Part shown: positions 46,283 through 55,181 of the stretch, in pieces
Layout of the letters: each line of letters begins with the position of its first letter
How positions within the stretch are numbered: the stretch's first letter is position 1
Origin: CBDFLT01 sp965249225
GTDB lineage: Bacteria; Chloroflexota; Dehalococcoidia; Lucifugimonadales; G963668185
NCBI GenBank assembly: GCA_965249225.1
Contig: CBDFLT010000009.1
Span: 620,001 to 684,000 of the forward strand
Length of the DNA stretch: 64,000 nt
Reading direction: 5' to 3'
Position numbers and translations under genes: made by a program
The notes under the pieces: generated by a model
What the model saw: only the letters and a program-made list of their open reading frames with translations
Databases searched by the model: none
Told to the model about the DNA's origin: nothing

Positions 46283-46642
46283 GTGAAAGAGAAAGCGAGG
46301 CAATGGGCGTTCCCGGGGGTTGTCATAGTTGTGGCGCTATTATACCTGTGCGCCAGCGTGGCGAGTGGTGTTGCCGGGGGCGATGAGGAATACCCCATGA
46401 ATGTCGTGGAGAAGCTCATGATAGGGCTACTAACCGGGGGTGCGGCCGTCATGCTCCTTGCGGGCCTTTGGGCAAATAAACGCTCGGCACGGATGAGCGG
46501 AGGGTTGATGGTCGCCTCAGCTATTGCTGTGGGGCTCGCGATGTGGTGGACTATTGTCGTGCCGGTCGTGGCGTTTTCGCTGGCCATATTTGGGGTCAGG
46601 AGAGCCCGCAGGTTCGCCAGGGAGCGGATTTCAGTAGCCTGA
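46283..46642 (+). CDS. Small integral membrane protein
   Basis: A 119-residue protein with about four hydrophobic segments (FPGVVIVVALLYLCASVASG, LMIGLLTGGAAVMLLAGLW, LMVASAIAVGLAMWW and VVPVVAFSLAIFGV) and an arginine-rich C-terminus (RRARRFARERISVA). The GTG at 46283 is chosen because AGGAG lies 7 nt upstream; an earlier GTG at 46253 is possible. It follows the repeat lipoprotein by 31 bp, so they are likely co-transcribed. No family is recognised. Confidence 0.7.
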   Translation: MKEKARQWAFPGVVIVVALLYLCASVASGVAGGDEEYPMNVVEKLMIGLLTGGAAVMLLAGLWANKRSARMSGGLMVASAIAVGLAMWWTIVVPVVAFSLAIFGVRRARRFARERISVA

Positions 46643-46785
46643 CGATGTGACCCTCGGCTGCGTACGGGTCTACGGGTGTTGGGATGATCTAGCCCCCGAT
46701 GGGCAGGCTAGTGTTCGTGTACGTCGTCAAAACAAGTGGGACAAAAGGGGAGCCTTTAAAGCGTGCAACTTGGACGCTAACCGGC

Positions 46786-47778
46786 TCAGGCAGTTCTCAG
46801 ATTTGCCAACCTCCGTTCGGCTAGACTCTTTTGCTTCACCTCCTGTCTCGTCGCCAGTATGGCGTCTTGGCGTCCGTGGTACATATCCGCCGGCGTGATG
46901 TTCCCCAAAGCCTCGTGATAGCGCTCGTAGTTGTAGTACCTTACGAAGCCCTCCATAGCCGCTACAAGCTCTTCCAGGCTGTGGTGGACAAAGACGTTGA
47001 CCTTAGCCTTGGCTGTGCGATGGTACCGCTCCAACTTGCCGTTGGTCTGGGGATGGAAAGGTGAGGCGAAGATGTGTTTCATGAACCTGGCCCTTAGGAA
47101 CTCGTCCAACGCCCTAGACAGAAAGCCTGGACCGTTGTCGCTCAGAAGGGCTGGACCTGGCTCTACAGGCGCCGTCGGTTGACCGGTGAACTCCACCGCA
47201 TCCTGGACCACGTCGATGATGTCGGCACTGCTCATGCTGGTCTGCACCCTCCAGCCCACGATCATCCTGGAATAGTCATCCAGCACGCTGATCAGGTAGT
47301 AGTAGCCCCAACCCACCACGAAGAAGTAGCTGGCATCGGTCTGCCATAGCTCATTGGGCCTGGCAGTCTTGGTGTGAAACTCCTTTCCTGCTGGGAAGCC
47401 CTTGGTCTCGGGCGGCTTGATGAGCCCCGCTTCCTTCAGTATCCGGTATACGGTGGACTCGGAGACGTACATGACCTGTTCGTCCACCAGGGTGGTCGCC
47501 ACCTCTCTCGGGCTCAACGATGGGTGCTCCAACGCATACCTGACCACGTACCGTCTTTGCTTTGTAGCCAACCGGTTCCACACTCGCCTGGGCTCTGGTG
47601 GCCGGTCTACCAGACCGTTAAACCCCTTGTCTCGATACCTGCTCTTCCAGCGGTAGTAGGTCGAGGGTGCTATCTGCAACTCTTGGAGGGTCTGCCTGAC
47701 CGGCAGAGGAGACCTCTCGACGATCTGAAGGACCTCCGCCTTGAGCTGGGCCTCCCTTCTCACATAGGGCTTGCCCAT
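46786..47778 (-). CDS. IS3-family transposase OrfB (copy 3)
   Basis: A 330-residue DDE transposase identical to the other copies. Because of the altered slippery run, a -1 slip from OrfA in this copy returns to the OrfA frame and stops, so the OrfAB fusion should not be made. OrfB alone is usually not enough for transposition in this family. Confidence 0.93.
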   Translation of the reverse strand: MGKPYVRREAQLKAEVLQIVERSPLPVRQTLQELQIAPSTYYRWKSRYRDKGFNGLVDRPPEPRRVWNRLATKQRRYVVRYALEHPSLSPREVATTLVDEQVMYVSESTVYRILKEAGLIKPPETKGFPAGKEFHTKTARPNELWQTDASYFFVVGWGYYYLISVLDDYSRMIVGWRVQTSMSSADIIDVVQDAVEFTGQPTAPVEPGPALLSDNGPGFLSRALDEFLRARFMKHIFASPFHPQTNGKLERYHRTAKAKVNVFVHHSLEELVAAMEGFVRYYNYERYHEALGNITPADMYHGRQDAILATRQEVKQKSLAERRLANLRTA

Positions 47779-48160
47779 GGGCTCTAACCGAGGCTTTTTT
47801 CAGGACCAGGTTCTCCACCGACAGCTGAGCAACAAGTTCCTTGAGCCGCTCGTTCTCGCGCTTCAAGGCATCGACCTCCGCCTTGTTCGCCTCCCGTAGC
47901 GTGTCACCCTTCAGCCTCGACTTGCCCGCCTCCATGTAGTCCTTGAGCCACTTGTAATAGACCCCGGGGTTGATTCCCTCTCGCCTGCACAAGGCGCTGA
48001 CTGATATCTCCCCGCGGATCCCCTCTATGACGATCCGTACCTTCTCCTCAGGTGTGTACTTGCGACGTGTAACGTTTCTGGTCCGTCGGACCACCTGCCT
48101 CGCGTTCTCGTCGGCTTGATCGTAGCTTCGACTGACTTCCTGCATCCTGGCTCCTTTCAC
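47618..48160 (-). CDS. IS3-family OrfA (copy 3), extended out of frame
   Basis: Residues 1-122 match OrfA of the other copies up to ENLVLKK. The one-base deletion in the A-run then shifts translation into a third frame, adding about 58 unrelated residues (ASVRAHGQALCEKGG...) over the start of orfB. The product keeps the HTH and zipper but cannot join OrfB. Confidence 0.88.
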   Translation of the reverse strand: MKGARMQEVSRSYDQADENARQVVRRTRNVTRRKYTPEEKVRIVIEGIRGEISVSALCRREGINPGVYYKWLKDYMEAGKSRLKGDTLREANKAEVDALKRENERLKELVAQLSVENLVLKKASVRAHGQALCEKGGPAQGGGPSDRREVSSAGQADPPRVADSTLDLLPLEEQVSRQGV

Positions 48161-48257
48161 TTCCGTGAATCTACTCTCCTACCTGAGCCAGGACAATCGC
48201 CTTAATTGTCGCTTCTCAATTCCCCATCAGCTGTCCCAAATGTGCTGACGATACACA

Positions 48258-49455
48258 GACCCGGGATGATGGCTCAACGCAGGTCACATATAATGGCTGG
48301 CCCCTGTACTACTTTGCGCTGGATGAGAAGCCGGGCGACACGAGAGGCCAGGACGCGGGAGACATATGGTTCGTGGTCTCCACTGACGGAGGGCCCATCC
48401 AGAGCAACGCCGTAGTCCAGGCCTCTCAGCACCCTGAGCTGGGAATCATCCTCACCGAGCTTAGCGGCCGCACCGTGTACCTGTTCACGGATGATGAAAG
48501 GAACAAGTCCAACTGCTTGGGAGGGTGCGCCCTGGCGTGGCCCCCATTCCTGACGGTTGGCGACCCCTCCGCTGGTGAGGGCGTGGCAGGCGACCAGTTG
48601 GGGAGTATCACCCGCGATGATGGGTCCACCCAGGTTACATACAACGGCCGGCCGCTATACTACTTCGCCCCGGATGAGAAGCCGGGTGACGCCAACGGCC
48701 AGGGCGTCGGCGATATATGGTTCGTGGTTTCCGCCGAGGGGGAGGCGGTGATCGCACCCGTGGCCACGCCCACCGCCATGGTGATGGACCATCCTACACC
48801 CGCTCCCACTGCCGCCGGAGAGGGTGTGGAAGCTACTCCAGGCCCCCCTCCGCCGCCAGAGATCGGCCCTCCAACCATAGTGCAGGAGGTCTCGACCATC
48901 GAAAACTACGCGGCCAGCCAGTTCTTCCCGCCCAGGATCGTGGTCATCAAGGACGTTCCACTGAAGCTGTACATGACCAGGCTACATAGCGAGCACCGTA
49001 ATGAATTCAACATCGAGCCTTTCATCGACAGCCGGCCGTTCAGCGGAGTAGGCAATATAGGGGTGGTAGAGTTTACACCGGATCAATCCGGAGAGTTCAA
49101 GATGCATAATGTTGGACACTTCTTCGAGGGCGAGTTCATAGTGGTGGATAGCGAGGAGGAGGCAAGAATACGGATAGCGGAGATGGGTGTCCAGGAGTTC
49201 TCCTTGATTCACGATCTAGTGGGCGGCATCGTAACTCCCGGCCGGCTAGTCGTTCAGAAGGACATTCCGGTAAAGATCTACAATGTCGGCTTGAGTGGAG
49301 ATGTAAGAGTGACAATTGAGCCCCTTTACACATCCAACGAGCTCAACGTCAAGAAGAGGGAGATCACCACCATCGAGTTCATCCCCGATGTTGCCGGGGA
49401 GTTCGAAATCCGATACAACAGAAACACCGTCGTAGGAACGCTGGTAGTGGAGTAG
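48258..49455 (+). pseudogene. 5'-truncated exported protein: Yx(FWY)xxD repeats plus cupredoxin-like domains
   Basis: The frame is open from the right end of IS3 copy 3, so the start and signal peptide are lost. The N-terminal part holds two COG4315-like units, an incomplete one (STQVTYNGWPLYYFALDEKP) and a complete one (LSGRTVYLFTDDERNKSNCLG ... VTYNGRPLYYFAPDEKPGD ... GDIWFVVSAEG), with C-x3-C between. A TP-rich linker follows, then two domains of about 100 residues with cupredoxin-like strands (FFPPRIVVIKDVPLKLYM, FKMHNVGHFFEGEFIV, VEFTPDQSGEFKM). No full copper-ligand set is evident. An internal start at GTG 48373 exists, but the frame clearly begins earlier. Likely once an envelope redox or adhesion lipoprotein. 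Confidence 0.75.
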
Positions 49456-49568
49456 AGGGCTGGGTGGGAGCCAAAGTAGACCAACCGGGCAACGGCATGT
49501 ACGACGCGACCAAACGGGCTGCTATTATTCGAGAGCACCAGCGTCAAATGTAGATAGGGAGGTTAGGC

Positions 49569-49910
49569 ATGTGGAAGTTTTTTCGCTTTGAGGCTCTGTT
49601 CGCGCCACTTGGGACACTAACCCCTCTACCGTGGTGATGAATTGCTCCCGGCGTGCTCGGCCTCATTGGTGCCAGTGGAGTCGGACTCGCCATCGCACCC
49701 GCGTTGCGGGTACTCAATTGGCCCCTTCTAGCTATCACTATAGGATTGTTGGGTAGGGGCTGGTATCTTCAGTTCAGTCACCACCGAGTTACGGTCTGGC
49801 AGCGTAGAGCTGGGATTATACTCCTCGGCTCCACAGCCATCTCGGCTGGACTGTGGGCCTTACGATTCGCAGGTGTTCTCGGAGCAAAGCCCTGGCCGTT
49901 TGGCTCCTAA
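49569..49910 (+). CDS. MerT-like membrane protein with tandem UGA (candidate Sec-Sec)
   Basis: A 113-residue protein if two adjacent TGA codons (49635-49640) are translated. It has GGGAGG 6 nt before the ATG, then MWKFFRFEALFAPLGTLTPL, PW, TGA TGA, IAPGVLGLIGASGVGLAIAP and an open frame to TAA at 49908. The order (short N-terminus, paired residues, P, three hydrophobic segments, VLNWPLLAITIGLLGRGWYL) follows the mercuric transporter MerT, where a Cys-Cys pair in the first helix binds the metal. Here the pair would be U-U at residues 23-24. The three predicted helices are about 13-42, 48-64 and 78-98. A weaker hairpin lies after the UGAs. If the codons are real stops, only 22 residues would be made. 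Confidence 0.68.
49656..49680 (+). promoter_or_regulatory. Possible bacterial SECIS hairpin (MerT-like gene)
   Basis: CTCGGCC at 49656-49662 can pair with GGTGCC and GAG (49668-49680), leaving a bulged U and a small loop around CATT about 23 nt after the second UGA. The distance fits a bacterial SECIS element, but the stem has an internal loop and the call is tentative. Confidence 0.35.
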
Positions 49911-49926
49911 GTTAGGAGGCTATCTG

Positions 49927-50844
49927 ATGTTTGCTATAAGGTTTAGTACCCGGCTGAAGCGCCGCCTGGCGCTCATTTCGCTGGCGTTCGCGCTCGCAGC
50001 GGTGGCCGCGTCGTGTAGCAGCGGAGTATCGGAAGATGAGCTCGCGGCTGTCCAGCAGGAGCTAACACAGGAGAGGGCCATCGTAGCCGACCTCCAGGGA
50101 GACCTCGATGAGGTTGGGGTGGACATAGCTGTACTGGAATCGCAGGTCGCGCAGGAGAGGGCGAACGTGGAAGCGCTCCAGGATGCGGTCGATGGGGCCG
50201 AGGCGCGGGAGGCCCTGCTGGAGACCTTTCTTGCCTGGAACAGAAAAGACGCCGAAGCCTTTACATCCGGCTATACGGATAATGGAATATCAGGGGTCCC
50301 TGAGGTCATAGGCGAGTTCCCCATCGCCATTCGCCGGGTGATGGAGACAACGGTTTCCGGCGACACTGCCACCATTCACGCCATGTACGCCCTGGGGACG
50401 CAGCGAAAGTCGGTCCTTCACTCCATGGTCAAGCAAAATGGGGCCTGGAAGATCGATGGTGAGGAGCAGCAATCGCCGAAGATCAAAGGCGCAACGACGG
50501 CAGTGGACGTCCAACTGGACGAGTGCGTGTTCGCGTTCGATGCCGGCGCTGTAACCAGTGGCAACGTGGCCTTTGCACTGGACAACATCGGCGATCAACC
50601 CTACCGCATCGTATTGAACAGGGTGCCGGAGGAGCTTGACGTCATGCAGATCGTTTCAGGGGATGGGCCATCACTCGAGGGAATAGACCGCATCGGCTTC
50701 GTCGATAGCCTGGCGCCGGGCGAGCAGATAAACATGGCTTTCACCGTGCCGCTGGACCCAGGCCGCTATGCTCTGCTCTGCTTCCCCCACTCAGATGAAC
50801 CGGAGGGGCTGCCCGCTGCCACCGAAACGTTCACGGTGCCGTAG
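49927..50844 (+). CDS. Lipoprotein with coiled coil, SnoaL-like and cupredoxin-like domains
   Basis: A 305-residue exported lipoprotein, 16 bp after the MerT-like gene with AGGAGG before its ATG. Signal peptide LALISLAFALAAVAASC, then GVSEDELAAVQQELTQERA and a coiled coil to about residue 95. An NTF2/SnoaL-like domain follows (EALLETFLAWNRKDAEAFTSGY ... SVLHSMVKQNGAWKIDGEEQ). The C-terminal 100 residues look like a cupredoxin sandwich (VTSGNVAFALDNIGDQPY ... LAPGEQINMAFTVPLDPGRY, then ALLCFPHSDE), where C and H could be metal ligands. Tight spacing suggests co-expression with the MerT-like protein. Confidence 0.8.
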   Translation: MFAIRFSTRLKRRLALISLAFALAAVAASCSSGVSEDELAAVQQELTQERAIVADLQGDLDEVGVDIAVLESQVAQERANVEALQDAVDGAEAREALLETFLAWNRKDAEAFTSGYTDNGISGVPEVIGEFPIAIRRVMETTVSGDTATIHAMYALGTQRKSVLHSMVKQNGAWKIDGEEQQSPKIKGATTAVDVQLDECVFAFDAGAVTSGNVAFALDNIGDQPYRIVLNRVPEELDVMQIVSGDGPSLEGIDRIGFVDSLAPGEQINMAFTVPLDPGRYALLCFPHSDEPEGLPAATETFTVP

Positions 50845-50903
50845 ACACCCGTTGGCCCTGCACCGGCCTCTAGACCTCCGGGGGTCCTGGGTCCGCGTCG
50901 GGC

Positions 50904-53159
50904 TTACGTGATCGGGTCATCCGAGGCGAACCTCCTCAGGACGTTTTCGGTGATGCGCGAGAGGTTGTTGTCGTAGTTGTTGTGGGACAGGCTCTCCAAC
51001 CAGGAGATGGAGCCGACAGAGAACACCGCGCCCCCGTTGTGGGTCTCGAAGTACACCATGTCTCCTTTCACCAGGGGGTTCACGGTCGCTCCCTGCTTGG
51101 AGTCGCTCATCGAGACCTCCTCGATCACGTGCTGGTAGGAATCTGAGAAGCCGGTAGCCGTCGCCAGCACAAGTGCGTGGTGAGGGGTGCCCAACGCAAC
51201 GTCCGCTCGGTCGACTTCATGGCCGGCGGCTCCGCCCAGTCCCAGCCCAAAGCCGCCGATGACCTCGTCATCGCCGATCCCCTCGAAGATGAACGACGCC
51301 CTGGGGTCGAAGCTGCCGGGCCGGCGGCGATAGGGTTGGCCGTAGTCCATGCCCTGAGAGGTGAAGCCGACGCCCACCAGCTTTTGGGGCGCCCTGCCCC
51401 TGTTACGCCACAGGCCTCCAAGCTCTCCCGTGGTGCTGAGGTAATACTCTCCTGGGCACGCGTCCCAGGTCTGGGTGCCACCCCACCGCCGTATCTCTAT
51501 GACGTGAGGACGCTGGGGGTCGAAGGCCGTCACCCAGTAGTAGCCATCGCCACCCATGTACATGTGCCGTCCACCGTTGGCCAGGTAGGCTTCCAGGGAG
51601 TCCAGCATCCGGGCTGACCAGTACTCAGGGTGGCAGCCCGTCAATACCACGTTGTATGGAGCCAGGAGGTCCGCGCCCTCGGCGTGAAGGTCCTCGTCGG
51701 TCACCACGTCGAACCGGTAACCCTTAGCCTCCATCCAGTCCAGGAGGTGGAGGTCCCCGTTGATTGCGTGAGTGACGCCTTCGCCGTCTTTGAGCGACCG
51801 CATGAAGTACTTGGGCCTCATGCTCACCATGGGGCGCAACCTGGAGGAGTAGCACACTCCGCTGCCGTCCGAGTGGCTTTCGTACAGGCTCAGCAAGCTG
51901 TTGTCCACCATGTACCTGTCCTGCGGCTGCACCGGGAACTCCATCTGTACCCTCCCGTCCAGAACATCGGCCAGGCCGTCCCGTAGTGTAGGGTGAAGGA
52001 AGAGGTGCGAGTTGGCGTAGGCTATATAGCTGGCCGTGGAGGCCAAGAACAGAATGGGGGCGGTGGAGGTGCCCCTCTTGGGACGCAAGAAGAAGGGGAG
52101 GTAGTCCTCGGCGTCTCCGTTGTTGGCCCTCAAACGGGCGGCGTACACACCGCTTTTCATCCCCTGGGGGACTTTCAGCTCGAAGTCCACCTCCCATCGG
52201 GCGTCCTCCAGGTCGTCGTCGTGGAAGTGGATGGCGCCGTACTCGCCGGGCGCGCGGTTGAAGTTGGTCTCGTTGCCGGTCCAGTTGTGGCCGGTCATGG
52301 CCCGCGCGGGCATGTTGACCGTTGTGCCGTGGAGTGCGTTTGGGGAGGTATCGGTGACCGTTGCCGAGGGGAAGTCTCGTGCGAAGTCCCATGCGGCGAC
52401 CGGGTCCTCTGGGGGTGCGCCCTGTCTGAGCGCCTCGACCTCCTTCTCGTTTAGCGCACGTCCGAAGAGTCGAGGGCTGTCGATCTTGCCGTTGAAATGT
52501 CCTCGCACGACGGCCTTGCCGGACGGCTCTTTGTCCCAGTGTCCAGCCATCAGGAATGAGGCGTCGTTCGTGCTCACCGTCGAAGTCTGGACGGCCTGCT
52601 CCGTGACCGCCCTGGAATCGTCCCTGGGCCAGGCGGTGACCGGCTCCTGGTAGAGGGACACCCTGGGGCCGTCGGCATCGAAGACCCCGGCGACGAAGTA
52701 CCATGAGGCTGCGTGAAGGGGTTTGCCCGTGCTCAGCCTCTCCACTCGACCGGTCTGGTCGCCTATCCACAGGGCCAGGCTACCGTTGTGGTCCACGAAC
52801 AGGCCGTATCCGGTGCCGTCGGATGCGGACCACTTGGTGAGGATGCCCTGGGGTCCCTTCTGAGGCGTGGTGGGGTATATCCAGCACTGGAGGGTGAAGC
52901 TTGAGGACTGTTGGAGGAGAGGGTGGTCGGGGACCGTCGCGTAAGAGCCGATGTAGAGTTGCTGCGTACGGCCCGGATACTCCCCGCTGACGGCCGTCTC
53001 GACAAGCTCCTCTTTGAAGCCCGGCCCTCTGGGGTTTGTATCGCCGTGTATGAGACGGACGATGTCGGCCGTGTATGTGGGCAGCCGGCAGCTGACCATG
53101 AACCTGATCGTGTCACCCGGCTGAACGCTGAGCCGGTCGCTGTAGCCGACGATGTCCAT
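50904..53159 (-). CDS. N,N-dimethylformamidase large-subunit-like protein with LamG domain
   Basis: A 751-residue protein. The N-terminal region (MDIVGYSDRLSVQPGDTIRF) is followed by a concanavalin/LamG-type domain (about 75-260, SSFTLQCWIYPTTPQKGPQG, WYFVAGVFDADGPRVSLYQ). The C-terminal half matches the N,N-dimethylformamidase beta-subunit family (FLASTASYIAYANSHLFLHP, LHLLDWMEAKGYRFDVVTDED, VLTGCHPEYWS, GGDGYYWV). That enzyme hydrolyses dimethylformamide to dimethylamine and formate; the substrate here is only inferred to be an N-alkyl amide. No small-subunit gene is adjacent. GAGGAGG precedes the ATG. Confidence 0.85.
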   Translation of the reverse strand: MDIVGYSDRLSVQPGDTIRFMVSCRLPTYTADIVRLIHGDTNPRGPGFKEELVETAVSGEYPGRTQQLYIGSYATVPDHPLLQQSSSFTLQCWIYPTTPQKGPQGILTKWSASDGTGYGLFVDHNGSLALWIGDQTGRVERLSTGKPLHAASWYFVAGVFDADGPRVSLYQEPVTAWPRDDSRAVTEQAVQTSTVSTNDASFLMAGHWDKEPSGKAVVRGHFNGKIDSPRLFGRALNEKEVEALRQGAPPEDPVAAWDFARDFPSATVTDTSPNALHGTTVNMPARAMTGHNWTGNETNFNRAPGEYGAIHFHDDDLEDARWEVDFELKVPQGMKSGVYAARLRANNGDAEDYLPFFLRPKRGTSTAPILFLASTASYIAYANSHLFLHPTLRDGLADVLDGRVQMEFPVQPQDRYMVDNSLLSLYESHSDGSGVCYSSRLRPMVSMRPKYFMRSLKDGEGVTHAINGDLHLLDWMEAKGYRFDVVTDEDLHAEGADLLAPYNVVLTGCHPEYWSARMLDSLEAYLANGGRHMYMGGDGYYWVTAFDPQRPHVIEIRRWGGTQTWDACPGEYYLSTTGELGGLWRNRGRAPQKLVGVGFTSQGMDYGQPYRRRPGSFDPRASFIFEGIGDDEVIGGFGLGLGGAAGHEVDRADVALGTPHHALVLATATGFSDSYQHVIEEVSMSDSKQGATVNPLVKGDMVYFETHNGGAVFSVGSISWLESLSHNNYDNNLSRITENVLRRFASDDPIT

Positions 53160-53178
53160 AGTATAGTCCTCCTCTGGC

Positions 53179-53354
53179 GTGATTATGGCGGCTCAGGGAC
53201 CCCGCCCCAGGGTGGTTATTCCCACCCACCCGCCCTGGACCGCGTCCGCGAGCGCCTCCCCTTGCGGTGATTATGGCAGCTCAGAGACCCTGCCCCAGGG
53301 TGGTTATTCCCACCCACCCGCCCTGGACCGCGTCCGAGAGCGCCTCTCCTATGA
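53179..53354. repeat. 88-bp tandem repeat, two units
   Basis: Two direct units (starting GTGATTATGGC at 53179 and 53267) with a few differences, containing CCCAGGGTGGTTATTCCCAC. They fill the gap between the dimethylformamidase-like gene and the aldolase-like gene on the - strand. Each unit has a CCCAGGG/GGG-rich core that could fold. Their role is unknown. Confidence 0.85.
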
Positions 53355-53400
53355 GTCGACCGGCTTGAGGTTAGGAGGAGATACAGGCGCCGAGCCGGTC

Positions 53401-54507
53401 CTAGCGGTCGCGCGCCTGGTGCTCGTATCGGCCCACGACGTCTCCGTCGCCGTTCACGACCAGCGCGCCCGGATACCTCACGGTGGTGGTACAGGCGTGT
53501 CCCGGTGCGGCCAGGACCATGTCCCCGACCTGGAGGGACGCGCCGTTGAGCTTGACGACGGCGTGCTCCTCGCTGTGGCCGACCAGTTCGGCGCTCTCGT
53601 GGCCCACCACCTTCAAACGCCACGGTATAGGCTGGTCGTCGGTAATGGCCTTGGAGCCTATGTCCAGGGTCACCGTTCCCTGTTGCGCGTTTCGGTCGAT
53701 CACCTGGCCCAAAACGAGGGCCGCGATTTTGAAGTCCAGCTCCGACATCCGGGCGTTTTGAATGTCCCAGTAGATCCACGTCCCCGGTGAGACACGGATA
53801 TTCTCCTCCTCCAGGTAGAGGTGGAACGACCACGATCCGGCGACCAGATTGTCCACAACGTCTAGGCCCAGGCCTCTCGCCCGCTCCCATAGGTCGTATA
53901 TGTACTCGAGGCTCTTTTTGACCAGAGCTCGTCGTTCGGAGATTTCCGGCTTGTAAAGCGTGTGGCCGTCGAAAAGGTGGACGCCCAGGGGCTTTAGGGC
54001 CGGCGCCTTGGCCGCCTGGGCATAGAGCTCCGCTGCCTCCTCACCCGGCTGTACGCCGGTACGGTGCATCCCGGTGTCCAGGTCGACGTAAACGTCCACC
54101 TGCTCGTTATGGGCCACGGCTGCTTCTGATAGACCCGAAACATGTTCTGGGGTGCTGACGATGGTCTTCAGGTCGATGTCTGGGTATCGCCGTTTGAGGT
54201 CCATGAACCGCTCCAGCTTCTTCGGGTGAAGGAGCGGATACGAGATGATGAGCTCCTTTACGCCGTTCTCCGCCAGGAGCTCCGCCTCCTTGAGAGTGGC
54301 GCACTTGAAGGAGGTCATCCCGGCCTCCATCTGGAGCTTCAGCACCTCGGCGGACTTGTGGGTCTTGGCGTGGGGGACGACCCTTTGGGGCGACCCGCAG
54401 ACGCGGACTACCTCGCGAATGTTGTGCTGGACCAGGTCTTCGAAGACCAGGAAGGCCGGTGTCTCTATGTCCTCTGGGTGCTTGACCCTGTATCCGGCGA
54501 TCTCCAT
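53401..54507 (-). CDS. D-threonine aldolase / D-serine dehydratase-like PLP enzyme
   Basis: A 368-residue fold-type III PLP enzyme with an alanine-racemase-like N-terminal barrel. The PLP lysine is expected in VVPHAKTHKSAEVLK near residue 50, followed by YVDLDTGMHRTGVQPGEEA. The C-terminal metal site has GHESAELVGHSEEHAVV and APGHACTTTVRYP (H-x-C), the signature of D-threonine aldolase and eukaryotic-type D-serine dehydratase. The second ATG (54507) is chosen, because AGAGG lies 9 nt before it and directly abuts the first ATG at 54516. The specific substrate is unknown. Confidence 0.87.
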   Translation of the reverse strand: MEIAGYRVKHPEDIETPAFLVFEDLVQHNIREVVRVCGSPQRVVPHAKTHKSAEVLKLQMEAGMTSFKCATLKEAELLAENGVKELIISYPLLHPKKLERFMDLKRRYPDIDLKTIVSTPEHVSGLSEAAVAHNEQVDVYVDLDTGMHRTGVQPGEEAAELYAQAAKAPALKPLGVHLFDGHTLYKPEISERRALVKKSLEYIYDLWERARGLGLDVVDNLVAGSWSFHLYLEEENIRVSPGTWIYWDIQNARMSELDFKIAALVLGQVIDRNAQQGTVTLDIGSKAITDDQPIPWRLKVVGHESAELVGHSEEHAVVKLNGASLQVGDMVLAAPGHACTTTVRYPGALVVNGDGDVVGRYEHQARDR

Positions 54508-54571
54508 GGTCGGCATCCTCTACAGAACGCGTATCTAGTTTCGCTGCCCAAAGTGGGTCGATCGTGGGGCG

Positions 54572-55015
54572 TCAGCCGGCCAGGGTCGCCTTAACGCTGA
54601 GGGTGACGTTGCCCTTGAGGGCCTGCGAGATGGGGCAGCCGTCCTTGGCCCCTTCCGCGGCCTTCTGGAATGCGTCGTCGTCACTGCCGGGGACCTCGCC
54701 GCGTACCGTGAGCTCGCTGGACAGGACCCGCCAGCCGCCTTCGGTCTCGCCAAAGGCGACGGTGGCGCTTACCTCCAGCTTCTTGGGGGGCGTCCCGGCT
54801 TGCCCCAGGCCCGCCGAGAGGGCCATGGCGTAGCAGCTTGCGTGAGCCGCCGCAACCAACTCTTCGGGGCTGGTGCGGTCGTCGGCCGATACCGCCCGTG
54901 ATGCCCACGTGACGGGAAGATTGCTGAAGGCCCCGCTTGTCGTGGCGCTGACTACTCCGCTCCCCGATGACAGGTCTCCTTCCCATGTGGCGTCGGCGCG
55001 GTGGGTTACTGCCAT
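54572..55015 (-). CDS. OsmC-family peroxiredoxin
   Basis: A 147-residue OsmC/Ohr-type thiol peroxidase. The two redox cysteines are in AAHASCYAMALSAGL and KDGCPISQALKGN, and TSPEELVAAAH precedes the first. It reduces organic hydroperoxides in the cytoplasm. AAGGAGG lies 7 nt before the ATG at 55015. A long frame continues upstream, but it is the antisense of the TP-rich linker of the neighbouring lipoprotein gene and is not coding. Confidence 0.93.
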   Translation of the reverse strand: MAVTHRADATWEGDLSSGSGVVSATTSGAFSNLPVTWASRAVSADDRTSPEELVAAAHASCYAMALSAGLGQAGTPPKKLEVSATVAFGETEGGWRVLSSELTVRGEVPGSDDDAFQKAAEGAKDGCPISQALKGNVTLSVKATLAG

Positions 55016-55167
55016 GAGATTCCTCCTTCGTACTGTCTCGTAAAGAGCCAAATTCGTGAGCATGAATCTTATCACGTCGGCCCACGGTGCGCACACGGGC
55101 CGGTTGTCCGTGGCCACGGACAACCGGCCCGGAGATGCCCGTAACCTGAGCCCAGTATTGGAGCGAG

Positions 55168-55173
55168 TATAAT
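55168..55173 (+). promoter_or_regulatory. Consensus -10 box close to the start codon
   Basis: TATAAT ends 8 nt before the ATG of the second DUF3179-type gene, and there is no Shine-Dalgarno. Transcription would start at or within 1-2 nt of the ATG, so the mRNA may be leaderless. No good -35 box is seen. Confidence 0.55.
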
Positions 55174-55181
55174 TATTATTA

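Larger units (their letters stand above)
46718..48257 (-). mobile_element. IS3-family insertion sequence, copy 3 (1540 bp, frameshift site altered)
   Basis: Same ends as copies 1 and 2, but 1 bp shorter because the slippery run has six T (47795-47800) instead of seven. One other visible change is CCCAAATG against CCCATATG near the right end. The flanks (AGTGTTCG left, GACCCGGGA right) do not match, and the gene on the right has lost its 5' end, so sequence was probably deleted next to this copy. Confidence 0.93.
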
